Shown here one piece after another: positions 1-9,518 of a DNA stretch of 64,000 nt. The stretch is from assembly GCA_001600635.1 (NCBI GenBank), contig BCKL01000045.1, positions 16,384 through 80,383 on the forward strand. The letters are read 5' to 3'. The position numbers and the translations under genes were made by a program. Numbering within the stretch: the stretch's first letter is position 1; each line of letters begins with the position of its first letter. The notes under the pieces were generated by a model. That model searched no databases. It was not told the origin of the DNA and saw only the letters and a list, made by a program, of their open reading frames with translations. Source of the DNA: Leucosporidium creatinivorum. Lineage: Eukaryota; Basidiomycota; Microbotryomycetes; Leucosporidiales; Leucosporidiaceae.

Positions 1-12
1 GGATGGCCGCGT

Positions 13-521
13 ATAGAGCAGCGTCCCCGCCACTGTGCGGCGGCAAAGAGCTGCTCAGACTCCCCTTCCTCCGAGAAGCTCTCAGCTCCCCCGTGCTTCG
101 GCGAGCTCTGATGCTCCATCGCGCAGCCAGCGCCAGACTATCACAAAGAGTACCCACCTCCAACATGAAGAGGCCCGGTCCACACTACTCGGTAGTGCCG
201 ACCGAAGACCTCAGCCGAGAGCGAGCAACTCCTCGAAGCCCTCTGCTCCTTCGGAGAGCTGGCAGCTCGACTCTGCACAAGGTTCGGCGATGACCTCATC
301 AAGCAGCTCCCCACCGTCTCTCAACGATGAGCAGCCGCTTGACCTGTCCTGCCTTCCCTGGTGCCCTACTACTCCCTCAGTTCCAACTCAATTCCAGCTC
401 CAGCCCGACCATCCCAGCCCACCAGCACAAGAGAATGAATAGGATAGACACACCAATGTTGTACTCATCCCTGAACCTCTTGCAGAGCGCCAAAGTGAGG
501 GCCGTCTTGCCTGATCCGACG
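13..521. repeat. Segment duplicated at 38.1-38.6 kb (ureG exon 3 plus adjoining intron)
   Basis: This stretch aligns end to end with 38098-38600 in the same orientation, by eye at roughly three quarters identity with small gaps. It includes all of the ureG P-loop exon and the following noncoding sequence to the window edge. Landmarks in both copies are CTTCGGCGAGCTCTG, CTCCTCGAAGCCCTCTGCTC and GAGCGCCAAAGTGAGGGCCG. Confidence 0.8.
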
Positions 522-1111
522 GGTCTGGTCGTGGTGGAGCGAGTGAAGCGAGCATGTGTCGATCGGCGAGCGAGTGGGTGAGGTAGGGAGCAGTGAGGGG
601 GAGCAGGGAGCGAAGGAAGTGATGTAAGAGATTCAGATCAGCTAGCGCCCAAGCCCAGCTCAGAGAGAGCGCCAGAGGGAAAGGGAGACGCGAGAGAGAG
701 AGAGATGAGCTGGCAACGTACCCTCCAATACCGATAGTGAACCCCCTCTCCTGCCAATTCCTGCCCGTGAAATCAGGAAGATCCCGCTCGGCGAACTTGC
801 CTGTAGTTGCAGCAGCTCCGGTGGTCAGCTTGAGGTCGAGAGAGGTGCGACCCCCACTGTAGGCGAGACGAGAAGGCTACAGAGAGAAGAGAAAGGGACT
901 GACCGACGAATTCCATGCCACTATGATCATGACCATGTTCCTTGATCAAACGCTCCCTCTCTGTCAAGCCCTCCCCATCGTCTCCCTCCGCGGTTGAAGG
1001 AGCGTGTTGATGGTCGTGGGAATGGTGCGAGTGGTCGTGGTCGTGGTCGTGTTGATGAGGTACAGCAGAAGCAGAGGAGGAGAGTGAAGGTGGTGGAAGG
1101 AAGGTAACCAT
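454..1111 (-). CDS. ureG: Urease accessory GTPase UreG, 5' part only
   Basis: UreG is the GTPase that delivers nickel to urease in the cytosol. Three exons are seen: 1111-904, 800-722 and 524-454. The product begins with a His/Asp-rich tail (repeated HDHDHSHH), usual for fungal UreG and thought to bind nickel. It continues with a short linker (GKFAERDLPDF) and the P-loop GIGGPVGSGKTALTLALC, then KRFRDEYNIG, where the third exon meets a GTGTGT donor. The next expected block (VVTNDIFT, with the downstream G motifs) is not found before the left edge. Either intron 3 exceeds 450 bp or the gene is cut short. An in-frame ATG at 1228 would add 39 residues; 1111 is preferred because the His-rich tail then starts near the N-terminus. 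Family call is firm; completeness is unknown. Confidence 0.85.
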
Positions 1112-1946
1112 CGCGCTGGGTTGAGGTCGAGCCAAAGACGAGAAGAGATGAGGGAGAGAGGCCAAGGAGCGGAGGAGGCGGAGCTGGGTTGGAGCGGCTG
1201 GGAGAGGGGGCAGATGCATCATGGACAAGGAGTACCAGAGCTCGAACCATAGTACTCAGTCTACTACAGCCCAAGCTCACCCTGCTGATGAGCTGCACCT
1301 CATTCTCACCACGAGCTTATCTCGCGCCGAGCGAGCAGGCTAGCTGACGGCTGAGCTACAGACAAAGCTAGGACTCGTTCTGCAGCTTTACAAGAATGAT
1401 ATACCCTGCTTCAGTTGTATGCTATCAGCCCAGCCCTCCGCTCGCTCGCCGCGCAGGAGATCAGCGCCGAGCAGAGCGAATGAGAGGCAGGCTGCAGTAG
1501 AGCTGAAGCGGCGAAGGCAGACCTACCTTCACGCAGTAGACCGAGAGCGCTACCCGTGTGTATCGCAGAGCTGGACAGTAAGCTCGAGCGAAACAACTCG
1601 CTGCGAGCGAGACGGAGAGAGCAAGAGAGCTGCTCGGTGCCCTCCTCTCGCCTTGTCGCCTTCTCATCTCCCTCGCGCTCTCCTCTTCTCCGCCACTCTC
1701 GGATCACCGCGAGAGTAAGTAAGAAATCCAATACCGCGATCCATTCATCACAAGTTCATCATCGTCAATCCGAGTTTAACGTAAGGTCGTGTCCCCCTGC
1801 TCCGCTCCCCCTTCGCCTTCTCCCACCTGTTGCCTCCTCCCCTCCTCTACCGTCTCAGCAGCCCTCCGACTCCCTCCACCTGCCATCGCCGCTTCCTCGA
1901 TCCTCCACAACGCCAACCGAGTGAGTCAAGCCCCAAGTCGAGCTCG
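1112..1946. other. Intergenic
   Basis: This is the upstream region of ureG and the 3' side of the transporter gene. It is CT-rich on the plus strand at about 1640-1920. I see no spliceable coding chain, no conserved peptide and no RNA gene here. Confidence 0.5.
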
Positions 1947-4585
1947 TTACAGCCCGACCGAAGCCTTAAAGTGCGCGATATAGCCCGCCATGACCTCCTG
2001 GATGATCGTATCACCCCCCATATCGTCGCATTGGATGTTCGATGAGCGTTCGGCAGGGGGAAGGGAGGAGAGAGGGGAGGGGAGGGGAAAGAAGTGCGTC
2101 AGCGCCGAACACCGCTAGTCTGAAGAGCCAGGAAGCAGAGCAGGGGTAGAAAGAGGAGCGGGCGGGGAAGGTGGGAGAAAAAAGAAAACGTACAGGAGGC
2201 GTCTTGAACACGACCAAACCCGCGAGGGCGACCGAGTAGCCGAACATCTGCGATTTGGCGGGCGGGCGAGCGTAGCGAGCCAGGAGAGGGAGGAGCGAGG
2301 CGACGGCGGGGTGTAGGGGTGAGAGAGGAAGGAGGGAGTCAGTGCGATGAAAAGCAAGAGGAGATGGGGAGCAAGAGCTCGGCGCACCTGAGTGAAGGTG
2401 ACGGGCGAGCCAAAGAGGACGACCGAGCCGGCGACGAGGAGGATGTCCTTGAGGACGCCTGATTGATGGCAGTGAGCGATAGCGAGTGCAGTGATTGAGT
2501 GCAGGGGTTTTGGGGGGGTTAGCTCGGCTCGGTCTCAACTCGGAGAGCGCTCAATCTCACCTGACAGCGTCAAAACCAAACTACTCGCACACCCAATCAA
2601 AAAGACAACACTAACATTCAACAGCAGCGCGACGTTGCAGTTGATGAAGAGGGTGACTGGGCCTACTCGTTCGAGGACGAGGTGGAAGGGTGTCGAGCCT
2701 TCGAAGAGGGGGATTAGGAGGGCGTTGAGGGTGGCGCAGACCTATGAGCGTGGGAGGGAGGGTTCGAATGGTGGTTGGAGAGAGGAAGGAGCAGCGGTGG
2801 AGTGAAGAACGGAAGAGGCGAGTCAGCGTCGGGCCCCTTTGCGCCTTCCTCGTCCTGGCGATTCTTAACGACCCCGATAGCGCAAACTCACGGGAGCGTA
2901 GTAGTACAGCGACACGAGCGGGTCCATCCTCATCCCTTGGAGGAGCTTCTGGATGGCGCTGTGTGTGGTCGAGCGAGCGGTTCGGCATTGAGGGCAAGAG
3001 GATGATGAGAGGAGTGAGCAGGAGAACGAGGGAAGCAACAGGACAGGAATGAAACGTACACCAATCGAGTAGCCTCGAACATGATGCCCAAGCATTGGAA
3101 GACGAAGCCGCCGAAGACGCTGTTCGTCGGGAGTCGAGCGGGGATGGTCAGTATTCGGTTCAGTTCGGCTTCGCTGCCGGCCTTGCCCCTTTCTGTGGGT
3201 CATCCCTCCTCATGTCTCCTCTTCCTCGCTCAGCTCTCCTCCGTTTCTCCCTTCACCTCTCCCTCGACGCCCCCTGCCCTCTCACTCCCCTCACACCCCC
3301 TCCCTCTCTGCCCTTCCTACCCCTCTCCCACCCCCCGCCAACTCAAGCGAATCACACCACTCACAAGTTCAACTCCCCATAACTCGCCATCGCAACACCA
3401 AAGCTGATCGCCACGACGACCACGGCGGTGCGTTTGTTGAACTGGTCGAGGCCCATGAGGACTGACATGGTGAGGACGGCGACAGAACTATTGGAGAGCG
3501 AGGATTCGAGCGACGTAGTGGGAGAGGGGGATTTGAGCGGGTGAGGGAAAGAGGGAGGAAGGGGAGGCGGGAGGGATGGAGGGGAGCGCCGAAGCCAGGA
3601 CGGGGGAAGAAGAGGGACAGCAAGGTCAGCTCGCTCTCCTTTGGACGTTCCATAGACGTCTACAAAGTGCAACGCACGTGAAAGCTTTGAGCATCTGGAT
3701 GAAGGGCACCGAGAGGGTCAAGTAGGCGAGGTTGGAGAAAATGAGCGAGGCGGAGAAGAGGGCGCCGATGGGGACAATCTGTGGTACCAGAGCATATTGA
3801 TTAGCTTCACTGAGAAGGAGGAGCAGAGAGCGAGAGAGAAGAGACCCACGTTCTTCAACCACCTGCTCGGCGAGGATTCCAGATTGGTCGGTGGTCAGCT
3901 TCGGCGCTTCCACCGTCGGGGAGCATCCGCAGAGAGAGCAAGACAGTACAACCCACCGATCCCAGCTCATCTCGACATTGTTCAACCCGTCCAGCAAGTG
4001 CGTGAACCTCAACATCAACCGCGTGCCGATCGTCGCGTAAACTAAATGGACGGTCGTGAGGAAGATGGGGCTGTACTCCTAAAGGTTAGCTTGATCCTGC
4101 TGTACGATATAGTAAGAGACTCACTAGGGGAAGTTGAGATCGCCCGCATCGTCTCCCCTGCGCGTCGTTGTCGTGGTTAGCTGCGCACGAGCTGCCCGGG
4201 AGAGGCAAAGCCGTACAGGATCCAAGCGTTCATGAGGATAACAGAGGAGGAGAGGAAGATCCAAATGCAGATAATTGGCGCAGGGTGGATCTTCTTGACC
4301 TACAGGGCCAGCAAGCAGCGAGCAGCGCATTCCGTCCAGGGTCAGCTCTCTCGCTTCGAGCTGTAGGGGATCAGATCAGAGCTGCAGACTCACAGCACTA
4401 GTAGCCTGCACCGGTGGTGGTAGACTCTCACTCGCTTCCAGCTCTTCCAAATCATTCTTGAACTGCGCTTCGTCCGAGCTGTTGTGCTGTGCGCCAGAGC
4501 CAGAGCGCTCGTCCTCTTCGCGCAAGAGAGCGTCCGCTTCCGCTTCGGCGCTGAGGTCCTGTAGGGCAATCTTGTCCGGCGCCAT
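1947..4585 (-). CDS. Triose-phosphate-transporter-family (SLC35/TPT) membrane protein
   Basis: This is a multi-pass carrier of the TPT/nucleotide-sugar transporter family, likely in Golgi or ER membrane; the substrate cannot be told. An acidic cytosolic N-terminus (MAPDKIALQDLSAEAEADAL) is followed by the family signature KKIHPAPIICIWIFLSS. Further blocks are YSPIFLTTVHLVYATIGTR, PIGALFSASLIFSNLAYL, SVPFIQMLKAFT, LYYYAPVCATLNALLIPL and a final helix MFGYSVALAGLVVFKTPP, spread over about nine exons. The last exon (1997-1947) ends EVMAGYIAHFKASVGL-stop, in the correct phase after a GTACGT donor. Every exon joins in frame with canonical splice sites and CTGAC branch points. The opposite-strand reading frames are shadows. 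Confidence 0.85.
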
Positions 4586-5196
4586 TTCGAGTCGAGGTGA
4601 AGAGGCGGTGATTTGCGAGAGGGAGAGATGTGGAAGAGGCCCCGCGCGGCGTTCTGAAGGCTTGAGCTTAGACTACATCTCGCTCGACTTCTTTACTCCG
4701 CTCCAACTCGAAGAGTGCTTCTCTACTGGACTACAGCTCGCCCTACTCAGCCTGCACCCTTCTCGATGTTCTTACAACCGCTCGACGCGTCTCGAGCGGA
4801 GCTGGAATTGGAACGAGCCGACTTGAGCGCCTCGTAGGGAGTCTGAGCAAGGTGAGTAGCTCTCTTGATCTACTGAAGAGTATATCCTTCGCCCTGCTGG
4901 CTCGAAAGCGGTCTTGGAAGCTGATCTCGGCGTTCGTCGGGCTGCAGAGTAGTGAGGCTCTGTAGCCCGCCGAGAGGCTCTCACCGTTCTCGAATGGAGA
5001 CCCAATCAACTTTCCAAGGCTTCAGAAGCTCCCGCTGACCCACTCTCTCTTCCCCACTCTTGCAGTTTCTCTCAACTCGACGAACCGGACGTGGGAGGAG
5101 CGCCGAGCTGCTCTCCTTCGCAGGGAAGCTCGACTCGACCATCTTGACCAGCATCGAAGCCCTCGACTAGGATCATTGAATTCCCAACCTCCACCT
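4586..5196. other. Intergenic
   Basis: This lies between the start of the transporter gene and the end of paralogue A, both on the minus strand. It holds the transporter promoter. I see no coding exon chain and no repeat shared with other parts of the window. Confidence 0.5.
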
Positions 5197-6053
5197 CTAC
5201 TCGTCACCCCTTGCCCTCGGCCAAAAGACCCCTCCCGCCTGCTCAGCTCGGTCGAGCGCCAACTGCTGTCGCGAGCGGGCCGAGGTGTGATGAGCGCCGA
5301 GGCTGTGCGCCTGAAGAGGAGATCAAAGGTTCAGCTCGTCCTCGAGAGAAAGACTGAAGTGCAGAAGAGAATGCACCCCCTCATGGCCACTGCTTTCGGC
5401 CTGTCCTGCGACGTGAGCCGACTCAACCCGACGGCGAGTCATGCGCTTCCGAGCATATCCAGTAAGTTTGTTGATGGTGTTCAGGGCCTTCCAGTGGTGG
5501 TAAGGTCAAAGGTCAGCTTCTTCTTGCCTTGCTCTGGCTCCAGATAATGCTCGACTAGCCTCGGGCTCGTCGCGCAGAGCTTGAGTGAGCCTGCGAGTGA
5601 TCTCCATGGCTGACAACACCCCCGCTTCAGGGATAAAGCTGAAACGAATGGCGAGCTCATAGCGATTGGCGTCGTAGAGCTTCCTCGAGGCTCGTCAGCA
5701 TGCACGTCGAGCTCCGGGGCGATGGTCTAAGGACTCACATTGGCGAGGGCGCGACCCTTCATATGCACATTCTCATAGCGCTTCAACTCTTTCTTCACCT
5801 CAACTTGGTGCCCTGCGACCCACCCCGCATTGATGTTCGCCGAGTGAACGAGCAGCATGGCCAATACCTTCTCACTGATCTCGGCAGCCAGACTCTGCGA
5901 GTCCGTCTCTTTCTGGTGTTTGGCTTTTGGTATGATGAGGTTTTTCTCAATCTCGGGAGGGTTGGAGAGCCACAGGTCGTGGAGGATGTCGAGCACCGCG
6001 TCGAGGATGTTTCGGTGGTGCTCGAGCGAGGCGAGAGTAGGTGCGGGGGCCAT
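5197..6053 (-). pseudogene. Unknown four-exon family, paralogue A (splice donor lost)
   Basis: First of four related genes of unknown function (with 6438-7344, 19968-20855 and 21534-22408). Exons are 6053-5739, 5679-5566, 5487-5377 and 5310-5197; lengths match paralogues C and D almost exactly (315, 114, 111, 114 nt). Exon 1 has the family blocks ASLEHHRNILDAVLDILHDL and EVKKELKRYENVHMKGR. Exon 2 has LYDANRYELAIRF and AMEITRRLTQAL. Exon 3 is basic and polar, and exon 4 ends RQQLALDRAEQAGGVFWP. The expected donor after exon 2 is missing: the exon is followed by CCCGAGG where C has GTGAGTCGAGG, and reading through meets a TGA. It is therefore a recent pseudogene unless a weak downstream donor is used. 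No known domain, signal peptide or membrane helix is recognised. Confidence 0.6.
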
Positions 6054-6170
6054 CAAGAGGGAGGGTTGCAGAAAAAACAAAGAGCAAGAGAAGAAAGGGA
6101 AAGAGGAAAGGAGAGGGCGAGAGGAGTGACCAAGGAAAGCGAGGGTGGAGGCCCGTCGCCGAACCCCGGG

Positions 6171-6195
6171 GAAGCCAGACCGAGGCGATGAAACG
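6171..6195 (-). promoter_or_regulatory. Conserved upstream block of paralogue A
   Basis: Read on the minus strand it is CGTTTCATCGCCTCGGTCTG followed by GCTTC. It lies about 120-140 bp before the start codon. The same block stands at a similar distance before paralogues C and D, in different frames relative to the start, so it looks noncoding. Confidence 0.5.
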
Positions 6196-6437
6196 TGAGG
6201 CTCTGCTGCATGCGCCAAGGCACAGGCGCAGGGACGAGGGAAAGCAGGGAAAGTAAAGAACCAGAGGCAATGTCCATGTCGAGACGTGACCAGCAGAAAG
6301 CGTGAGATCGGCGCTCGGACTTGGCCCGATGAGCGCCGAGCCGTTCTCGCCCTCTCTTTGGTTAAGCAGCATATTTGTTAGTTCAACTGCAGCGGAACAC
6401 ATTCTGTCGCCTCCGCTTAGCATCCCAACCTCCACCT

Positions 6438-7344
6438 CTACGCATCACCCCTCGCCCTCGGCCAAAAGATCCCTCCCGCCCGCTCGGCTCGGTCGAGCGC
6501 AAGCTGCCTCCTCGTTTGCGTCGAGGTTTGATGAGCGCCGAGGCTGTGCTCTACCTAGCGTCACAGAGAAGTCAGATTAGCTAAGACCCTGCAAGACGAG
6601 CAGACTGAGAGGAAGAACTTGGCTCACCTGGCTGCCCGTCAAAGCATGATGCTGGGCGCCTCGAGCCGGAGACTGAGTCCTCTTCTTGAACTGCCTAGGC
6701 TCTCGTCCTGGCACAATACTAACGAGCCTCTGTAAGCGTGCAGATGCGGGATGCGAGAGTTCAGCGTCGCGAGCAGAGGGCGAGCGTTCGAACTCGACGC
6801 CGAACTCACCTCCTCGTACAGAGCCAGGTAGATGCGCCGAGTGACTTCTAGCTTCCCTAGAAGTCACTCGCAGGACGGGGAGGTCTTCGTCGACGGGGAT
6901 GTTGAACCTCGCTGTAAGCTGCTGGGCGTTGGCTCTGTAGAGCTGTGCGAAAGACAGGGTCAGCGCAGCGCTGCGCTGAACGCCGAGGTCAAGCCCGATA
7001 GCAAGAAGGAGGCAGCTCACCAACAGAAGCGGTCTCTCAGGTGCAAATACGTTGTTGTACGCTCGCAACGCCGCCGTCGCGTCCTTCTTCTGGCTGACAA
7101 TCCAACTCTCCGAAGCAGCCTGCCCGTCAGTGACTGTCTCCAAAAGCGCCTGCACGCTTTTGTAGAGTTTACGAGCAACAAGCTCCGAGGGAACGGAGGT
7201 CTTCTCCCGGTGTACTAGAGCTTCTGGGTCCATGTCTGGGTGAGGGTTGAGCCAGAGAAGATCGAGGATGCTGAGAACGCCGAGCAGGTGGCGCCGGCCT
7301 TGACGCAGGGTTGCGGAGGTGACTAGCACCGGTGTTGAGACCAT
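6438..7344 (-). CDS. Unknown four-exon family, paralogue B (hairpin insertion)
   Basis: Most divergent member of the family. Exons are 7344-7021, 6942-6810 (or 6820), 6729-6628 and 6554-6438. Exon 1 is 324 nt, as in paralogue C, and carries LSILDLLWLNPHPDMDPEAL and ATAALRAYNNV. Exon 2 begins LYRANAQQLTARFNIP. Exon 4 ends RRQLALDRAERAGGIFWPRA, close to the other members. Exon 2 is 133 nt instead of 114 because a perfect inverted repeat (6838-6870) adds about 22 nt. With the normal donor the frame then breaks in exon 3 (ARLVS becomes AR-stop). An upstream donor, GTACGAGG after 6820, would restore the frame with altered residues. It could be functional with a changed loop, or a pseudogene. Function unknown. 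Confidence 0.65.
6838..6870. repeat. Perfect 14-bp inverted repeat with 5-nt loop in paralogue B exon 2
   Basis: The arms are CGAGTGACTTCTAG (6838-6851) and its exact reverse complement (6857-6870), with loop CTTCC. The paralogues lack the extra bases, so one arm appears to be a templated snap-back copy of the other. Confidence 0.9.
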
Positions 7345-7974
7345 TGCGTGATGAGTAATGGAAGAAAGAGAGATCCAAGCAGGAAAATGGGCTGCAGAAG
7401 GAGCAGACAAGCTCAGGAGCGCCCCTCGGAAACGAACACTGAAGGATCGCCGAACTGCACTGCCGTGGCTCGGAGCTGCCGTAGGGCTGAGGAAACAAGA
7501 CTTGCAGCTATGCTGCAGCTCAAAGGTATAGAGGCTTCCAGATGTTGCTGAAGAGGAGAGGAGCTGCAGAAGTGACTGGGACAGGGCAAAGAGCGAGCGC
7601 CGAGCAAAGTCCACGCTTCGGCCTGCAGTCGGACTTTCGGTCAGCTGCGACGTCAGCTACGAATAGTCTCCCCTATGAATGTTTCTTCTGTGACGGCTGG
7701 TGCTCCGTCTATGTTTATGACATCTACTGAAGGAGGATAGGGAGGACGTTCACGCCCCGACATTTTGGCCCCGTGCAGACTTGGGGTACTAGTGGAGTCG
7801 GGACGAGGTCAAATCATGTCTGTGGTACTACTGCAAACTGTCCGCTCACTAGACTCTTGATAAGTAATATCGGCGACCGGCACTTCGGCGATCCGCTCGG
7901 CCGGCTCCTTCTCCACCTGCTCGACTTCCTCTCTCGCTCTCTCCCCAGAGCACTTCGTATCGTTTCCCGACAAC
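7345..7974. other. Intergenic, divergent promoter region
   Basis: This separates paralogue B (minus) from the hydroxyacyl-CoA dehydrogenase gene (plus), so it should hold both promoters. The conserved upstream block of the other paralogues is not found here. A CT-rich leader (7890-7945) precedes the dehydrogenase start. Confidence 0.5.
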
Positions 7975-9268
7975 ATGTCTACCGATAATTGGACTCGACC
8001 TATTAATCTCGCTAAGCGCCCAGTCGCCATCATCGGCGGCGGGTTTCAGGGGAGGCGAATTGCCTACATGTGGGCGACGCAAGGACGTCCTGTGATTGTG
8101 TTTGACACCGTTGAAGGGTCTTTGAAGCAGACAGCCGACTACTTGGCTGAATGCAGGGAGATGAACTCGGTGAGTCGAGCTTTGGCGAGAGAGCCGAAGC
8201 CGAGCTGAGAGCTTACCATCTCGCTTCTCTCTCTCAGAATCTGGGCCCCCTTACGACCACGTCTGATCTCGCCACCGCCGTCAAGGATGCTTGGCTTGTT
8301 CTGGAGGCGGTCTCCGAGGTGCTGAATCTCAAGGGCGAGGTTTTCAGCCGGCTAGAGCAGCTCACGAAGCCCGACGCCGTGCTCGCGACCAACTCGTCCT
8401 CGTACCGCTCCTCAGAGATCGCTGGGCACACCAAAGTGCTTCATCGAGGTGAGCTTTGTCTTGAGAGTGTGTCGAGATTCCCCTACTGACCGCATGCCCT
8501 CTTCTAGTCTGCAACATCCACTACTTTCGCCCGCCCGAGATGTAAGCGCTTCAGCGGAACCTCAAGCATGCAGCTCGAACTGATTCTGAGCTCATACCCA
8601 GCATCGCATGCGAGGTCATGACCTCGGGCAAGACAAGCGTGACGCTTCTCGATGTGGTTGTCGAGCAACTCGAGCTTCACGGTCACCAGCCTTTCCGGGT
8701 TCGAGCCGAGTCGACCGGTTTCATCCAGAATCGGATCTGGGCTGGTGAGTTATGTAGGGGGGTATGTCACGGTGTATCTTCTCGGGCGCTGGCTGCCTTG
8801 CTCTGCTGCAGCCATCAAGCGCGAAGCTCTCCAGGTCGTCGCCGAGGGAATTGCCGAGCCAATAGACGTGGAAGCCCTCTTCCGCGCTCGGTTCAAGACG
8901 CCCCAGGGACCCTTTGAGATTATGGATGGAGTCGGACTAGATGTTGTGGTACGTCTCTTTCTCCATGCTTAGCCGTTCAGACCAGCATTGACGCCTCTTC
9001 CCTCGCTTTCCCTTCAGCTCGACATCGGTAGGTCGCCTAGGGGTTTCACTTGATTCCGCACGCTGACCGGCCCTCCTCTCGACCAGAACACCACTACGCA
9101 AAGGAGCGAGTCGGCCTACCTCAATCGCCTCGAGACCTGCTGCAGCTGTACCGCGAGGCTGGTGAGCTCGGCACGAAGACTGGCTCGGGCTTCTATGATT
9201 GGACAACAGGCAAGCCTCAACCATTACCAGTCAAAAAGCTTGCAGTAATGCTTGACCCAGGTCTGTAA
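7975..9268 (+). CDS. 3-hydroxyacyl-CoA dehydrogenase family protein
   Basis: NAD-dependent oxidation of a 3-hydroxyacyl-CoA or related 3-hydroxy acid. The first exon (7975-8169) gives an N-terminal Rossmann fold: RPVAIIGGGFQGRRIAYMWA, with the glycine-rich loop and a later acidic residue in VIVFDT. Later exons carry the typical VLEAVSEVLNLKGEVFSRLE and LATNSSSYRSSEIA, then HYFRPPEIIACEVMTSGKT and STGFIQNRIWA. The C-terminal domain follows (EALFRARFKTPQGPFEIMDG), and the protein ends in TGSGFYDW and LDPGL-stop. About seven exons join in frame with CTGAC branch sites. The glycine loop GGGFQG differs slightly from the usual GxGxxG. The chain is about 310 residues, the usual size for a single-domain enzyme. 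The exact substrate is not known. No peroxisomal SKL end is seen. Confidence 0.85.
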
Positions 9269-9518
9269 TCGAGTACCGTCTTCCCAGCGATTCAGCCGAT
9301 AACCCTCGGCGAGAAATCATTCCTCCGTTCTGCCGACTTGGGTCTGCCGCTTCTCGAGCCTCGTCTTTTTTTGACCTTACGGCGGCGTCCACTGCCGCTT
9401 CGGGGACTTGTCGCCTTACGTAGAGAGAGGCTCGGGCACTTGTCGGCGATTTCTCCCCCACTCAAAAGAGGCGCCTCCCAGGCTTTCCATCCTTTCTCTT
9501 CCCTTCATCTCGCTTCAC

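Noticed and set aside
5377-5487. A membrane helix in exon 3 of the unknown family (a frame reading DMLGSALTVWLLLSQ in paralogue C)
   Set aside because: Exon 2 ends in phase 0 in C, D and B, which selects a basic polar frame instead; in A the hydrophobic frame also contains a stop.
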